From: DATMRF01 sp035566435
Lineage (GTDB): Bacteria > Verrucomicrobiota > Verrucomicrobiia > Limisphaerales > UBA8199
Length of the DNA stretch: 64,000 nt
Assembly: GCA_035566435.1 (NCBI GenBank)
Contig: DATMRF010000117.1
Coordinates: forward strand, 124,001 to 188,000
Reading direction: 5' to 3'
The notes under the pieces are model-generated. The model worked only from the letters and a program-made list of their open reading frames with translations, had not been told where the DNA came from and did not search any database. Below, piece after piece: positions 24,726 to 33,504 of the stretch (position 1 is its first letter; each line of letters opens with the position of its first letter). A program made the translations under genes and the position numbers.

Positions 24726-24821
24726 GTAGGAGACGACGTAAGGAGTCTCTGATCAGAAATCGGACGTATCTAATACTACCGCGGCGGAGCCGCCGCGTCG
24801 GAGCGCCGATTTGTAATCGGC
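24726..24821 (+). repeat. GTAGGAGACGACG repeat followed by two tandem hairpins
   Basis: The repeat copy occupies 24726-24749. Next, GCGGCG-GAGC-CGCCGC at 24781-24796 and GCCGATT-TGT-AATCGGC at 24805-24821 form strong hairpins. The region lies between the beta-helix and PQQ-propeller genes; the short open frame across it is repeat-derived. Confidence 0.85.
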
Positions 24822-24876
24822 TTAGCGCATTCGTGCTCGCTGCCGTGCGCGCCTGGGTTTCGGCCGCCTTATAGGG

Positions 24877-26262
24877 ATGCGCTACCTTGCTGCCATCGCT
24901 GTTGGGGCCGCTTCGTATCTATCCCTCGAAACCGTATCCTGCGCTGCGGACTGGCCCCGGTTGGGTGGACCCGAAGCCACTGGCGCGTCCCCGGAGACCG
25001 GCCTGGCTCACAGTTGGCCACCCGAAGGACCTGCTACGCTCTGGACGGTGGATGTCGGCGAGGGCTTCGCCGGCCCAGCCGCGCGGGACGGACAGGTCTT
25101 TTTCCTGGACCGCATCCGCGACGAACAGGATGTCTTGCGCTGCCTCGACCTGGCAACCGGGCGCGAGCTCTGGCGCCTGGGTTACGATGCTCCCGGCTCA
25201 CTCCCTCACAACGGCTCCAGGAATGTCCCGACCGTGGATGAACAATACATTTTCACTGTTGGCCCGTTCGGCCAGTTCCGTTGCGTTGACCGAGCAACCC
25301 ACCAACTCCTCTGGGCCGCCCACCTTGTGGACGACTTCAAAGACCCCCAAACCGATACCGGCAAGTCTGCTGAAACCCGCGAGGAGAAGCTCGCCCGCGC
25401 CCAGCTTCCCATGTGGGGAATGACTCAAGCCCCGTGCTTGTATAAAGACCTGGTCGTCGTGGCGCCCCAGACACAATCCACCGGGTTGGTGGCGTACGAG
25501 AAAAAGACGGGCAAAATCCAATGGCGCTCGGGCTACATCGGACGGAACTGGTATAGCCACGTGAGCCCTTGCCTGACCACGCTGGCGGGCGTCCAGCAAA
25601 TCATCATGCTTGCCCAGCCCAGCGACCCCGAAAAGTCGCCACGCGACGCGCCCCCTGCGATCATCTCGTCAATCGATCCTGACAACGGCCGAATCCTATG
25701 GAAAACGCAGACCCCTGGGCCCTACAAAATCCCCATTACGGAGCCGCTGCGCGTAGCCGATGACCGTTTGTTTATCACCGGCGGCTACACGCTCGGTTGT
25801 TTGATGCTCCAGGTGCGGCGGGTCGGCGGGGAATGGGAGCCCACTCTGATTTTCCACCGCAAGACAGTGGCGGCCTTCCTCCACTCACCCATTCTTTACC
25901 ATGACCGGATTTTCGTCACCAGTTTCAAAGACCAGGGCGGGAGCCACTCCGGCCTGGTGTGTCTGAGCACCGAGGGTGAGCCGCTGTGGGAAACCGGGCC
26001 GGCGCTTCAGTTTGAATCGGGCGCTTCGCTCATCGCCGATGGCCTGGCGTTCGTCATGCACGGAAGGACCGGCCAGCTCTATCTCTTTGAGCTGTCGGAT
26101 TCCGGGCCGAAACTGGTCGCCCAGGCGAAAGTTCTCGATGCCCGGGGCGGGGACGCTTGGGCGCCCATGGCGCTTTCGGACGGCAAACTGCTCGTGCGCG
26201 ACCAGCACCAGATGAAATGCCTCGAGGTCCGATTAGCGAAACCGGCGCGAGCAGGCTCCTGA
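24877..26262 (+). CDS. Secreted PQQ-like (BamB-type) beta-propeller
   Basis: 461 residues with a signal peptide (YLAAIAVGAASYLSLETVSCA). Repeated PQQ-type blades: LRCLDLATGRELWRLGY, VAYEKKTGKIQWRSGY, SIDPDNGRILWKTQTPG and LVCLSTEGEPLWETG, each with the Gly-x-x-(L/I)-W signature. Opening ADWPRLGGPEATGAS is typical of the Planctomycetes/Verrucomicrobia type. Likely a periplasmic scaffold or quinoprotein-like sensor; no cofactor-binding motif can be shown. Confidence 0.87.
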   Translation: MRYLAAIAVGAASYLSLETVSCAADWPRLGGPEATGASPETGLAHSWPPEGPATLWTVDVGEGFAGPAARDGQVFFLDRIRDEQDVLRCLDLATGRELWRLGYDAPGSLPHNGSRNVPTVDEQYIFTVGPFGQFRCVDRATHQLLWAAHLVDDFKDPQTDTGKSAETREEKLARAQLPMWGMTQAPCLYKDLVVVAPQTQSTGLVAYEKKTGKIQWRSGYIGRNWYSHVSPCLTTLAGVQQIIMLAQPSDPEKSPRDAPPAIISSIDPDNGRILWKTQTPGPYKIPITEPLRVADDRLFITGGYTLGCLMLQVRRVGGEWEPTLIFHRKTVAAFLHSPILYHDRIFVTSFKDQGGSHSGLVCLSTEGEPLWETGPALQFESGASLIADGLAFVMHGRTGQLYLFELSDSGPKLVAQAKVLDARGGDAWAPMALSDGKLLVRDQHQMKCLEVRLAKPARAGS

Positions 26263-26383
26263 GCCCCGCTTTCTCGTAACCTTGGACCTGCTGCCGGCGT
26301 CTATCCTTGGTTCGGAGAGCCTGGGTCTGACTTCGAGAGCAGGCCCTGGTTCCACGTTAAACCGTTCCAAACTACAACATCCT

Positions 26384-26818
26384 ATGCAGTTCAAGCACAG
26401 CAACTTAGTATCAATCCTCAAACTGGGTCTCTGCACCTTTATCGCCCTTGGTTTCCTGGCTCAAGTCCAGGCCGAGGATAAGAAAGCCGACGGTAAGTGG
26501 ACCTGGACCATGCCCGGCCGCAACGGCGGAGCCGACCGCAAGATGACCCTCGACTTGAAAGTCGACGGCGACAAAGTGACCGGCACTCTGACCTCTCCCG
26601 GGCGCGACGGCGCGACCACTGAAACCAAAATCGAAGACGGCAAACTCAAAGGGGAGGAGATCTCCTTCACCGTCACGCGCGAGTTCAACGGCAACAAAAT
26701 GGTCTCCAAGTACAACGGCAAGGTGGGAGACACCATCAAGGGCAAGATCGAATTTGAACGCAATGGCGAAACTCAGTCCCGTGATTGGGAAGCCAAACGC
26801 GCCACCGACGCTAAGTAA
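26384..26818 (+). CDS. Small secreted beta protein
   Basis: 144 residues from ATG 26384; signal peptide LGLCTFIALGFLAQVQA. The mature part is lysine-rich and highly beta: GKWTWTMPGRNGGADRKMTL, LKVDGDKVTGTLTSPGRDGA, KGKIEFERNGETQSRDW. The DGDKVTGTL pattern resembles small lipocalin-like or jellyroll proteins frequent in Planctomycetes and Verrucomicrobia. No enzyme motif. Convergent with the TPR gene, with stop codons adjacent. Confidence 0.75.
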   Translation: MQFKHSNLVSILKLGLCTFIALGFLAQVQAEDKKADGKWTWTMPGRNGGADRKMTLDLKVDGDKVTGTLTSPGRDGATTETKIEDGKLKGEEISFTVTREFNGNKMVSKYNGKVGDTIKGKIEFERNGETQSRDWEAKRATDAK

Positions 26819-27316
26819 CTACAGGTCTTCAATCTCGCGCTGGAGCGGCTCCAGGTCGGGGTCGCCCAGCGCCACTAGTTTCATTTTCTTCTTGTCGCCG
26901 AGCACGAACGCTTGCTTAAGCCAGCTTCGTGCTTGAGCCAGACGGCCCAACTGGCACTCGTAGGAGGCGAGGTTGTAGCGCATCGTCGCGCTGAGCGGGA
27001 ACCTGGTGACGACGCGCAGCAAATTATCGCGCGCCTGGGTCGTCCGTTTGAGTTCATGGAGGCAGTACGACCGGTGGACCCACCCCAGCGGGTCTTCCGG
27101 GTCATGTTGAATAAGGGCGGCGGCAACCTCCAGTGCGGCTTCCCATTCCCTGGCGGCGGCGTAAGCCTCCCAGCGCACCTTCAGGACATCCGGGTGCGAT
27201 CGAAGCTCAGGAGCGATCTTCCCTAATTCCTCGTTCGCTTCAACCGCGTTTCCCAACTCCAGCCAGCCCTGCGCGGACTGGACATGAAAACTGTCCGGCG
27301 GTTTAAGCGGCTTCAT
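26819..27316 (-). CDS. TPR-repeat protein
   Basis: 165 residues from ATG 27316 (MKPLKPPDSFHV), chosen because the domain begins directly there; upstream in-frame starts reach 27367. Alternating helices in TPR register: GWLELGNAVEANEELGKI, AALEVAAALIQHDPEDPLGW, QARDNLLRVVTRFPLSA and MRYNLASYECQLGRLAQA. Around four to five repeats. Probably a soluble scaffold. Confidence 0.83.
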   Translation of the reverse strand: MKPLKPPDSFHVQSAQGWLELGNAVEANEELGKIAPELRSHPDVLKVRWEAYAAAREWEAALEVAAALIQHDPEDPLGWVHRSYCLHELKRTTQARDNLLRVVTRFPLSATMRYNLASYECQLGRLAQARSWLKQAFVLGDKKKMKLVALGDPDLEPLQREIEDL

Positions 27317-27404
27317 GCTGATGCCCATGCCGTTCCCAGTGTAGCGGGCGACGGGGTCAGTTGACAATCGGTACTAGGAGGTTTAGGAATTTGTCATCCA
27401 ATAT

Positions 27405-29519
27405 ATGCGAACGTGCGGCTGGTTTGCGGCCACCGTGTTCCTGGGCCTGTGTTTTGGCGAGGGCCCGGCCCGCGGAGTTGATTGGACCACGACCACGGCG
27501 CCCTTTACGAACTGGTATGCGGTTGCCTGCTCGGCCGATGGCGCCAAAGTCGTGGCGGTAGTGGATAACCCGCCCGCCAGCGGCGTCTGGATCTCGACGG
27601 ACGCCGGTCTTCACTGGACGCAAACGACCGCGCCCGCCGCGCCGGGATGGTCTTCGGTAGCCTCATCCACCAACGGCAACAAATTGGCGGCCTCCGGCTC
27701 GGGTGGGGTTTTCCTGTCGGCGGATTCCGGAGCGACCTGGCATCCCGCCGGCACCGGTGCTCCGAACGGTGCTGGTTCCGTTGCCTCGTCGGCCGACGGG
27801 GCGAAACTCATTGCTTGGGGAAACTTTCCTCAAGGCATCTATCTTTCCACTAACTCCGGAGGCTCATGGTCATACGTTGCGGTGAGTGCCGCCTTCGGGC
27901 CGGCGGCGGTCGCTTCCTCGGCGGATGGTCTTAGGCTGGCGGTAACGGGCAACGGAGCGATCTATACGTCCGCCAACGCGGGCGCGACCTGGGTAACAAA
28001 CAGCACCCCCGGCATTTATTGGTTCACCATCGCCTTCTCAGCCGACGGAACCAACCTGTTCGCGATCGGCAACAACGCTACCGGGCGCCACGTTTACACT
28101 TCGCCGGATTCCGGAGCCACCTGGACCCTTACCAGCGCGCCCGTTTCCACCGCCTGGCTCGGCATAGCCTGTTCAGCCGATGGTGCCAATGTGGTGGTCG
28201 CCGGACCAGGAGGCACCGGCGGCGGACCGGGGATTATCGTGTCGACCAATTCCGGAGCGACCTGGGACCAGACCAGCGCTTCCCTCGAGGAACCGTGGTT
28301 CGGGGTGGCGGCGTCAGCGGACGGGACCAAATTCTTTGCGGTGTCCTACACCGAAGGAATTTACGCCAGTGCCCGCGGCGCGACCTGGACGCTGAGCAGC
28401 GCCCCCGTTCAGGACTGGGGGGCCGTTGCCTGCTCGGCGGATGGAACCAAACTCGCCGCCGGGATTCTGGGCGTTCACGGACCTACCGGCCCGATTTACA
28501 TCTCGACAAACTCCGGCGGAACCTGGAACGCGAGCGTGTCACCGGATACGAATTTCTGGACCTCCATAGGTGCTTCGGCCGACGGAACCAGGCTACTAGC
28601 CTCCAGTTCGGGCGACACCAGCGGTGGCCCGGGCGCGCTCTATACCTCGACGAATTCCGGAGCTTCGTGGCAGCAAACCACGGCGCCCCGCTCAAATTGG
28701 TTCGCCGTAGCCAGCTCGGAAACCGGGACGAAATTGGTCGCGGCTGCCTCAGTTGACCCGTCCAGTCATCCCGGAGCGATCTTCCGCTCCATCGATGCCG
28801 GCCTGACCTGGTCAGCCGGCGTTGCTCCTCCTTCAAATTGGTTGGCGGTCGCCACGTCCGCCGATGGCGTCAAACAGGTGGCCGTCGCGGGGGCCGACCT
28901 GATTTACCTCTCCATAGATTCGGGCAACACCTGGTCGCCGAGCTTCGGCGCCGTCACGGGTTGGTGCGCCGTGGCTTCCTCATCGGACGGCACCAAACTG
29001 GCCGCCGCCGCCCTCGACCCGTTCGGTTCGGAGGGCGGCATCTACACCTCAAGCAATTCCGGAGCAACCTGGCAGCAAACCAGCGCACCCGTCATTACCT
29101 GGCAAGCCCTTGCCTCCTCCGCTGATGGCACCCGGCTGCTCGCCGCCAGTTACAACATTCTTTACACCTCGACGAATTCAGGCCTGACGTGGGTCAGCAG
29201 CCTGCCCGTGGCAGGCTGGCAAGCCGTCGCAAGCTCGGCGGACGGAAGCACCCTGGCAGCGGCCGTGTCTGGCAGTGGCGGCGGCGGAATCTACATTTCA
29301 CGAGCTGTTGTGCCGCCGACGCTGGCGGCCACGCATTCAGGCAGGAACATCGTTCTCTCATGGCCGCCCGCCTCGGGCTTCATCCTGCAACAGAATCTTA
29401 GCCTGGCCACAACCAACTGGGCCGATGTTGCAGCCAGCCTGGTCCTCACCAACCTCCGCTTCGAGGTCACCCTCCCGCTGACCAACAACGCGGCGTTCTT
29501 CAGGCTCAAACACCCTTAA
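27405..29519 (+). CDS. Secreted BNR-repeat protein with about 15 blades
   Basis: 704 residues with signal peptide (FAATVFLGLCFGEGPARG). A unit of about 43 residues, W-x-A-(V/I)-A-(C/S)-SADG-(T/A)-K-L-A-A ... IYTSTNSGATWQQTSAP, repeats some 14-15 times, enough for two stacked propellers. The Asp-box-like S-x-(D/N)-(S/A)-G-x-(T)-W is present in nearly every unit. The C-terminus (FILQQNLSLATTNWADVAAS) is the short beta module also found on the protein at 23211. Function unknown; repeat identity suggests recent internal amplification. Confidence 0.82.
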   Translation: MRTCGWFAATVFLGLCFGEGPARGVDWTTTTAPFTNWYAVACSADGAKVVAVVDNPPASGVWISTDAGLHWTQTTAPAAPGWSSVASSTNGNKLAASGSGGVFLSADSGATWHPAGTGAPNGAGSVASSADGAKLIAWGNFPQGIYLSTNSGGSWSYVAVSAAFGPAAVASSADGLRLAVTGNGAIYTSANAGATWVTNSTPGIYWFTIAFSADGTNLFAIGNNATGRHVYTSPDSGATWTLTSAPVSTAWLGIACSADGANVVVAGPGGTGGGPGIIVSTNSGATWDQTSASLEEPWFGVAASADGTKFFAVSYTEGIYASARGATWTLSSAPVQDWGAVACSADGTKLAAGILGVHGPTGPIYISTNSGGTWNASVSPDTNFWTSIGASADGTRLLASSSGDTSGGPGALYTSTNSGASWQQTTAPRSNWFAVASSETGTKLVAAASVDPSSHPGAIFRSIDAGLTWSAGVAPPSNWLAVATSADGVKQVAVAGADLIYLSIDSGNTWSPSFGAVTGWCAVASSSDGTKLAAAALDPFGSEGGIYTSSNSGATWQQTSAPVITWQALASSADGTRLLAASYNILYTSTNSGLTWVSSLPVAGWQAVASSADGSTLAAAVSGSGGGGIYISRAVVPPTLAATHSGRNIVLSWPPASGFILQQNLSLATTNWADVAASLVLTNLRFEVTLPLTNNAAFFRLKHP

Positions 29520-29545
29520 CGCTTGTCTTTCGCTTTGAATCACCA

Positions 29546-29575
29546 ACCGCGGATTACGCAGATTGCACGGATTGC
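29546..29575 (-). repeat. Nonamer array, AATCCGTGC/AATCTGCGT family
   Basis: Read on the minus strand the units are AATCCGTGC, AATCTGCGT and AATCCGCGG. The same 9-bp family occurs at 46530-46557 on the opposite strand. Confidence 0.75.
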
Positions 29576-29592
29576 CCGTAGCCCACCCCCCA

Positions 29593-31215
29593 TTACACGC
29601 CTGCTGGGAGCAACGCTGCCCGTCGTGGGCCTGGCTTTCCGACTGCGTCAGGCGCCTTCTGCGCCAGCCGTCTGCGGAATCTCAAGTGCCGGCGCCGTGT
29701 CAGCTCGACCAGCGGCCACCAGACCCGGCGGACGAGCCGATGCTTAATCAGGAAATGCCACAGCCGGTTCGATCGTTTATACAGATAACAGCCGGCCAGA
29801 TACGTCGGCACTGCGCCCCATTCCTGCGGCCGCCGCCGCCATATCGACACGTGCGAGAAAAGCCGGCGGTAAAGCCAGTCGTATCCCAACAAAAGCTCGT
29901 CGGGGGTCATCTGCTTGGGCTGGAACACCACGTGCGCCGTGTCGTAAAGGTCCCAGTTCCGATGCAGCAGACGCCCCTCGGCCTCCATCTGCCGGAATAA
30001 CGGCGTGCCGGGATACGGTGTGAGTATGTGAAACGTCGCGCATTCCATGCGGTTTTCCTCGATCCACTCCGCCAGCCGCGGAAACGTCTCTTTCGTGTCG
30101 CCATCGAACCCGACCACAAAGCTGCCATTCACCTGGATTCCGTGCTCGTGCAGAATTCCAAGCCGGCGGGCGTAATCCTCGGCCTTGGGGGTTCGTTTGC
30201 GCGCGTGAACGAGATTGGCGTCAGTGAGGGTTTCGAATCCGATGAATACTCCATTGCAACCGGCCAGCGCCATCTCACGAATCAGGCCAGGCTCATCCGT
30301 CACATCCAGGGTAACGGCGGCGCTCCAAAGTTTCTCCAGTGGCCGCAGGGCCCGGCACAAACTGCGCAAGTAGTCGCGGTTTGAGCCCAGGTTGTTGTCA
30401 ATGAACACTGCGTAAGGTTGGCTCTCAGCCTCGAATTGACGGCGAATATCTTCCGGATCTCGCGCGCGGTAGGGAATATGGAGGCCTTCCGTCGATAAAT
30501 AACAGAACCCGCACCGGTTATGGCAGCCGCGCGTGGCGATGAGGCTGGCGGTGGTCAGGAAACTTTCCCGCGGCAGCACGGCCCGCTTTGGGACCGGCTC
30601 AGACCGGTAATCGCCGTCGTAGCCGGCGACATATCTCGGCTTCAAGGCGCCCTCCTCGACATCGCGCAGAATCTCACGCCAGAGCCGGACGCCTTCACCC
30701 ACAGCGATCGCGTCGGCGTGCGGCGCGGCCTCCTCGGGGCACGATTGGACGTGCAGGCCGCCGAACACCACTTTGCTGCCCTGCTGCCGGTACCACCTCG
30801 CCAGCGCATAGGCCCGCCGCGCGAAGGTCAGGTGCACCGTAATCCCGACCACCTCGGGTAAAGGTTCCGCCGGCGGAGTCCCTTGCAGAAGGTTCTCGTC
30901 CCAGTAATTGACCCGCCAATTCGCCGGAGTCCCCCCCGCAATTGACGTCAGCGCCAGCGTTGGCGTCAGAACATGCTTGCCGAAGCTCCCGTGCGGCGAC
31001 TTCGGATAAAACGGGTTGATGAGCAACGCATAACGCTTTTCAACGCGGCGGTTCGGCAGCGGCGCCGGCAGGCCCGGCGGTTTGGCCATCTCCCGGGGCC
31101 GCCACAGCGGCCTGCGTGGGTTGAAGAAAGGGTCCGCCGGCACCTCGCCGAGGCAGCGGTTCATGAAACGCCGGGTTTGAACGGAGAAAAGAGTCAGAGT
31201 CTGGTTTGCGCTCAT
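29593..31215 (-). CDS. B12-binding-domain radical SAM protein
   Basis: 540 residues. Residues ~60-190 form a Rossmann-like B12-binding region (YALLINPFYPKSPHGSFGKH, VVGITVHLTFARRAYAL, VVFGGLHVQSCPEEA). The radical SAM domain follows with CHNRCGFC near 231-238 as the 4Fe-4S/SAM ligand (CxxxCxxC), then the YAVFIDNN and FIGFETL strands and the TPYPGTPLF segment. A basic C-terminal region (RRRHLRFRRRLAQK) ends it. Reactions of such enzymes range from methylation to ring rearrangement; the substrate is unknown. A perfect 17-bp palindrome ends six bases upstream of the start codon. Confidence 0.88.
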   Translation of the reverse strand: MSANQTLTLFSVQTRRFMNRCLGEVPADPFFNPRRPLWRPREMAKPPGLPAPLPNRRVEKRYALLINPFYPKSPHGSFGKHVLTPTLALTSIAGGTPANWRVNYWDENLLQGTPPAEPLPEVVGITVHLTFARRAYALARWYRQQGSKVVFGGLHVQSCPEEAAPHADAIAVGEGVRLWREILRDVEEGALKPRYVAGYDGDYRSEPVPKRAVLPRESFLTTASLIATRGCHNRCGFCYLSTEGLHIPYRARDPEDIRRQFEAESQPYAVFIDNNLGSNRDYLRSLCRALRPLEKLWSAAVTLDVTDEPGLIREMALAGCNGVFIGFETLTDANLVHARKRTPKAEDYARRLGILHEHGIQVNGSFVVGFDGDTKETFPRLAEWIEENRMECATFHILTPYPGTPLFRQMEAEGRLLHRNWDLYDTAHVVFQPKQMTPDELLLGYDWLYRRLFSHVSIWRRRPQEWGAVPTYLAGCYLYKRSNRLWHFLIKHRLVRRVWWPLVELTRRRHLRFRRRLAQKAPDAVGKPGPRRAALLPAGV

Positions 31216-31220
31216 ATATC

Positions 31221-31237
31221 ACTTTGTATTACAAAGT
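31221..31237. promoter_or_regulatory. Perfect palindrome ACTTTGTATTACAAAGT, operator-like
   Basis: ACTTTGTA-T-TACAAAGT, two 8-bp arms around one base, ending 6 bp upstream of the radical SAM start codon. A second, slightly altered copy (ACTTTGCGTCACAAAGT) is at 31330-31346, 109 bp further upstream. Spaced paired sites fit repressor binding across the promoter. The regulator is not identified. Confidence 0.7.
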
Positions 31238-31329
31238 AAATCGACCCAAGCCGCCTGTTCAGCGTTCAAACTATGTGATGCTCCAGTGCAGATTTTGGCC
31301 CCGCGAATATTTGGCGTAACCGCTGTACC

Positions 31330-31346
31330 ACTTTGCGTCACAAAGT
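31330..31346. promoter_or_regulatory. Second operator-like copy ACTTTGCGTCACAAAGT
   Basis: Six-base arms ACTTTG/CAAAGT are intact; the centre differs from the proximal site. It sits between the divergent-free start of the radical SAM gene and the end of the GH32 gene. Confidence 0.6.
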
Positions 31347-31530
31347 ATTGGGTGCTGAATGCGTCAAAGGCAGGTGCCGGAAATATTTCACGATCCTGAT
31401 GCGGGTTCAGGCGCCAAGGGAACAAGCGAATTTGAGGATGATTTGGGACCGCAAGGATGTGGTTTGGCCCGCTCCCGCTACGGCAGACGAGGTGCTGGTT
31501 TACCGTGCGGAATCTGCAAAGAATTAGATA

Positions 31531-33027
31531 CTACCAGATCGTCTTCATCGGCCAGGCTTCGATCAGCTCAGCTCTGGCATTGCCGCCCTCGGCGCGGATC
31601 GCCAGGGTCGCATCATTAGCGAGTGGGGTGACCCTCTTGGTGACGCACACGGTTTCATTGGCAAATACCTCCATCACCGAGCGGTCTATAAAAATCCGGA
31701 GGTTCAACTTCCCCTTAGCCAATTGCAGCGGGCTCTTTGCTTCCATCACTGTAAGTTCCGAGCCGTCGAACCGCAGTTTGAGCGGCCGCGTATCCTTGTC
31801 GCTGCTCCTGACTTCGAGCGCGACCGCCTTCGCCTGCTGCAAATCAATCCGGGCAAGAATTTCCAGCGCATTGGTTTTCGGCAGGCTTAGAACTTCGCCC
31901 TGCTCGCCCAACGAACGATTGCGCCACCTAATCGGTTCGCCGCGTAGTTTGCTCAATTGCGGCGCAGGTTCCTGTCGCAGATGCCCATCCCCTGACAATC
32001 TCAGTTGGCGGGGCAAGGACAGGCAGCCGTTCCAGCCGTGTCCGCCGGGAAATCCGGTCACCCAACCCCACACCAGGCGCCGGCCGTCCGGAACCTGCAT
32101 CGTGTTAGGCGCGTAAAAATTCGGCCCGCAATCCAGCAGCCCGCGTGCGTGAGCCTGGAACCGGCAGGTGCTCGCGTCAAAATCGCCAATGAAATACTGC
32201 ACCTTCCCGTACGGCGACACCAGCAGCACCCACTTCCCGTCCAGCTCGAAAAAGTTCGGGCATTCCACCGTCCGTGCCTCAGCATCCGGATGCTGAAACA
32301 GGACCCCGCGATAGGTCCATTGAGTCAGTTCTGCATTCTTCGCCTCGTAAATATTCACGACGGCCTGCCCCCCCTTCGCCTGGTTCAGATTGCCACCGGT
32401 CACCAGGAAAGCCTTCGTGCCAATCTTGAAAATAAACGGATCACGCCAGTCGTAGATTTTTCTTTCTCCGTGCAAGGCTTCTGACAAAACCGGGTTCGCC
32501 GGGAATTTGCGCCAATGGACCAGATCATCGTCGCTGGTGGCCGCCCATTGTTCTGCATGGTCCATGGCTGATTTGCCGGGCGCGATGCTCGTGTAAAACG
32601 CCATCGGCTGGCCGCGCCCATTGACCGTGCAGCAGCCCGACCAAATTTCCGCCTCGCCCAATTCGCTCGACGGCCACAGCGCTATGGGCTGGTGCTCCCA
32701 CTTCGCCAGGTCGCGGCTGCGGACATGACCCCAATATTTGGGCCCGCTGCCGTCGCTGAACGGATGCAGTTGATAGAACATGTGATAATAGCCCTTGTAA
32801 AAAATCGGGCCGTTCGGGTCATTCATCCATTGCGCGGGCGAGGCGACGTGAAAAATCGGGTGGGCAGGATCCGCCTGTGCGCGCGGTATCGCCGCCTCCA
32901 TGGAGGCAGTCGCTCGCGCGATGGTGGAATCAGCGCTGTCTCCCTGCGCGCCCGCCTGCAGAATGCACAGACCCAGAACGAAACATTGCAGAACTCGTGG
33001 ACTCAAGCTTGTCAGGTTTAGATTCAT
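31531..33027 (-). CDS. GH32 fructan hydrolase (levanase/inulinase-like)
   Basis: 498 residues from ATG 33027, giving signal peptide LQCFVLGLCILQAGAQG. GH32 motifs in order: QWMNDPNGP (nucleophile Asp70), WSGCCTVNG, WRDPFIF (transition-state Asp) and ARTVECPNFF (acid/base Glu), then the C-terminal beta-sandwich with LRIFIDRSVMEVFANE. Full length for the family. Predicted to release fructose from levan, inulin or sucrose outside the cytoplasm. No fructose transporter or SusCD genes are adjacent. Confidence 0.93.
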   Translation of the reverse strand: MNLNLTSLSPRVLQCFVLGLCILQAGAQGDSADSTIARATASMEAAIPRAQADPAHPIFHVASPAQWMNDPNGPIFYKGYYHMFYQLHPFSDGSGPKYWGHVRSRDLAKWEHQPIALWPSSELGEAEIWSGCCTVNGRGQPMAFYTSIAPGKSAMDHAEQWAATSDDDLVHWRKFPANPVLSEALHGERKIYDWRDPFIFKIGTKAFLVTGGNLNQAKGGQAVVNIYEAKNAELTQWTYRGVLFQHPDAEARTVECPNFFELDGKWVLLVSPYGKVQYFIGDFDASTCRFQAHARGLLDCGPNFYAPNTMQVPDGRRLVWGWVTGFPGGHGWNGCLSLPRQLRLSGDGHLRQEPAPQLSKLRGEPIRWRNRSLGEQGEVLSLPKTNALEILARIDLQQAKAVALEVRSSDKDTRPLKLRFDGSELTVMEAKSPLQLAKGKLNLRIFIDRSVMEVFANETVCVTKRVTPLANDATLAIRAEGGNARAELIEAWPMKTIW

Positions 33028-33156
33028 GCAGTTGGACGGCGGCGCGGCCAGCACAATCAACAACTCCGGAGCCGGCCTCCGCAGACCAATGTGCGAGCAA
33101 AACCGCGAGCGTGTCCACGGAAATGTCCTCATCAAGGGGTAAGAACAGAATGGCGC

Positions 33157-33504
33157 TTAGATAACCCCTAAAACTTTCTTTGGCAAAGGCTTACGCCGAT
33201 GGGTGTCCGGCAGGGTTCCGAAGAGGATCTGGCGGGACAGCTTTTCCATTTTGACAATGGTTTTTTGGAGATTGCGCCGGTTTTCAATCGCTTTGCGCAA
33301 GGACTGGAACTGCTCTGGGCTGAGGGCGACGGTAATGGTTTTTCGAGCGACCTTGCGGGTCCACTGATAACCGGAGCGTGGGGTTCTGAGCGTGGAACGA
33401 TCCAACACCGAGCCTTGGCTGATGTAACCGGTGCTGGCCAGGCTGGAGCACAGGCGTTGGTATTGACGCTCCAAGGAATCGGCCGGGGCAAGTTTGTTTT
33501 TCAT
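33157..33504 (-). CDS. DUF6788-like basic protein
   Basis: 115 residues, strongly basic. STGYISQGSVLDRSTLRTP, YQWTRKVARKTITVALSPEQ and NRRNLQKTIVKMEKLSRQIL match the layout of the DUF6788 family: short N-terminal strand, a beta-hairpin, then a helix. The usual Cys-rich patch of relatives (GKPGCRC) is replaced by RTPRSG here. Function of the family is unknown; members often lie next to transposon debris, and REP-like DNA is found at 33765. Confidence 0.62.
   Translation of the reverse strand: MKNKLAPADSLERQYQRLCSSLASTGYISQGSVLDRSTLRTPRSGYQWTRKVARKTITVALSPEQFQSLRKAIENRRNLQKTIVKMEKLSRQILFGTLPDTHRRKPLPKKVLGVI

Noticed and set aside
24683..24874. 63-codon ORF after the beta-helix gene
   Set aside because: Consists of the GTAGGAGACGACG repeat and hairpins.
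23226..33027. A classical polysaccharide utilisation locus linking the beta-helix protein and GH32
   Set aside because: No SusC/SusD-like or transporter genes lie between them and the genes are on different strands.
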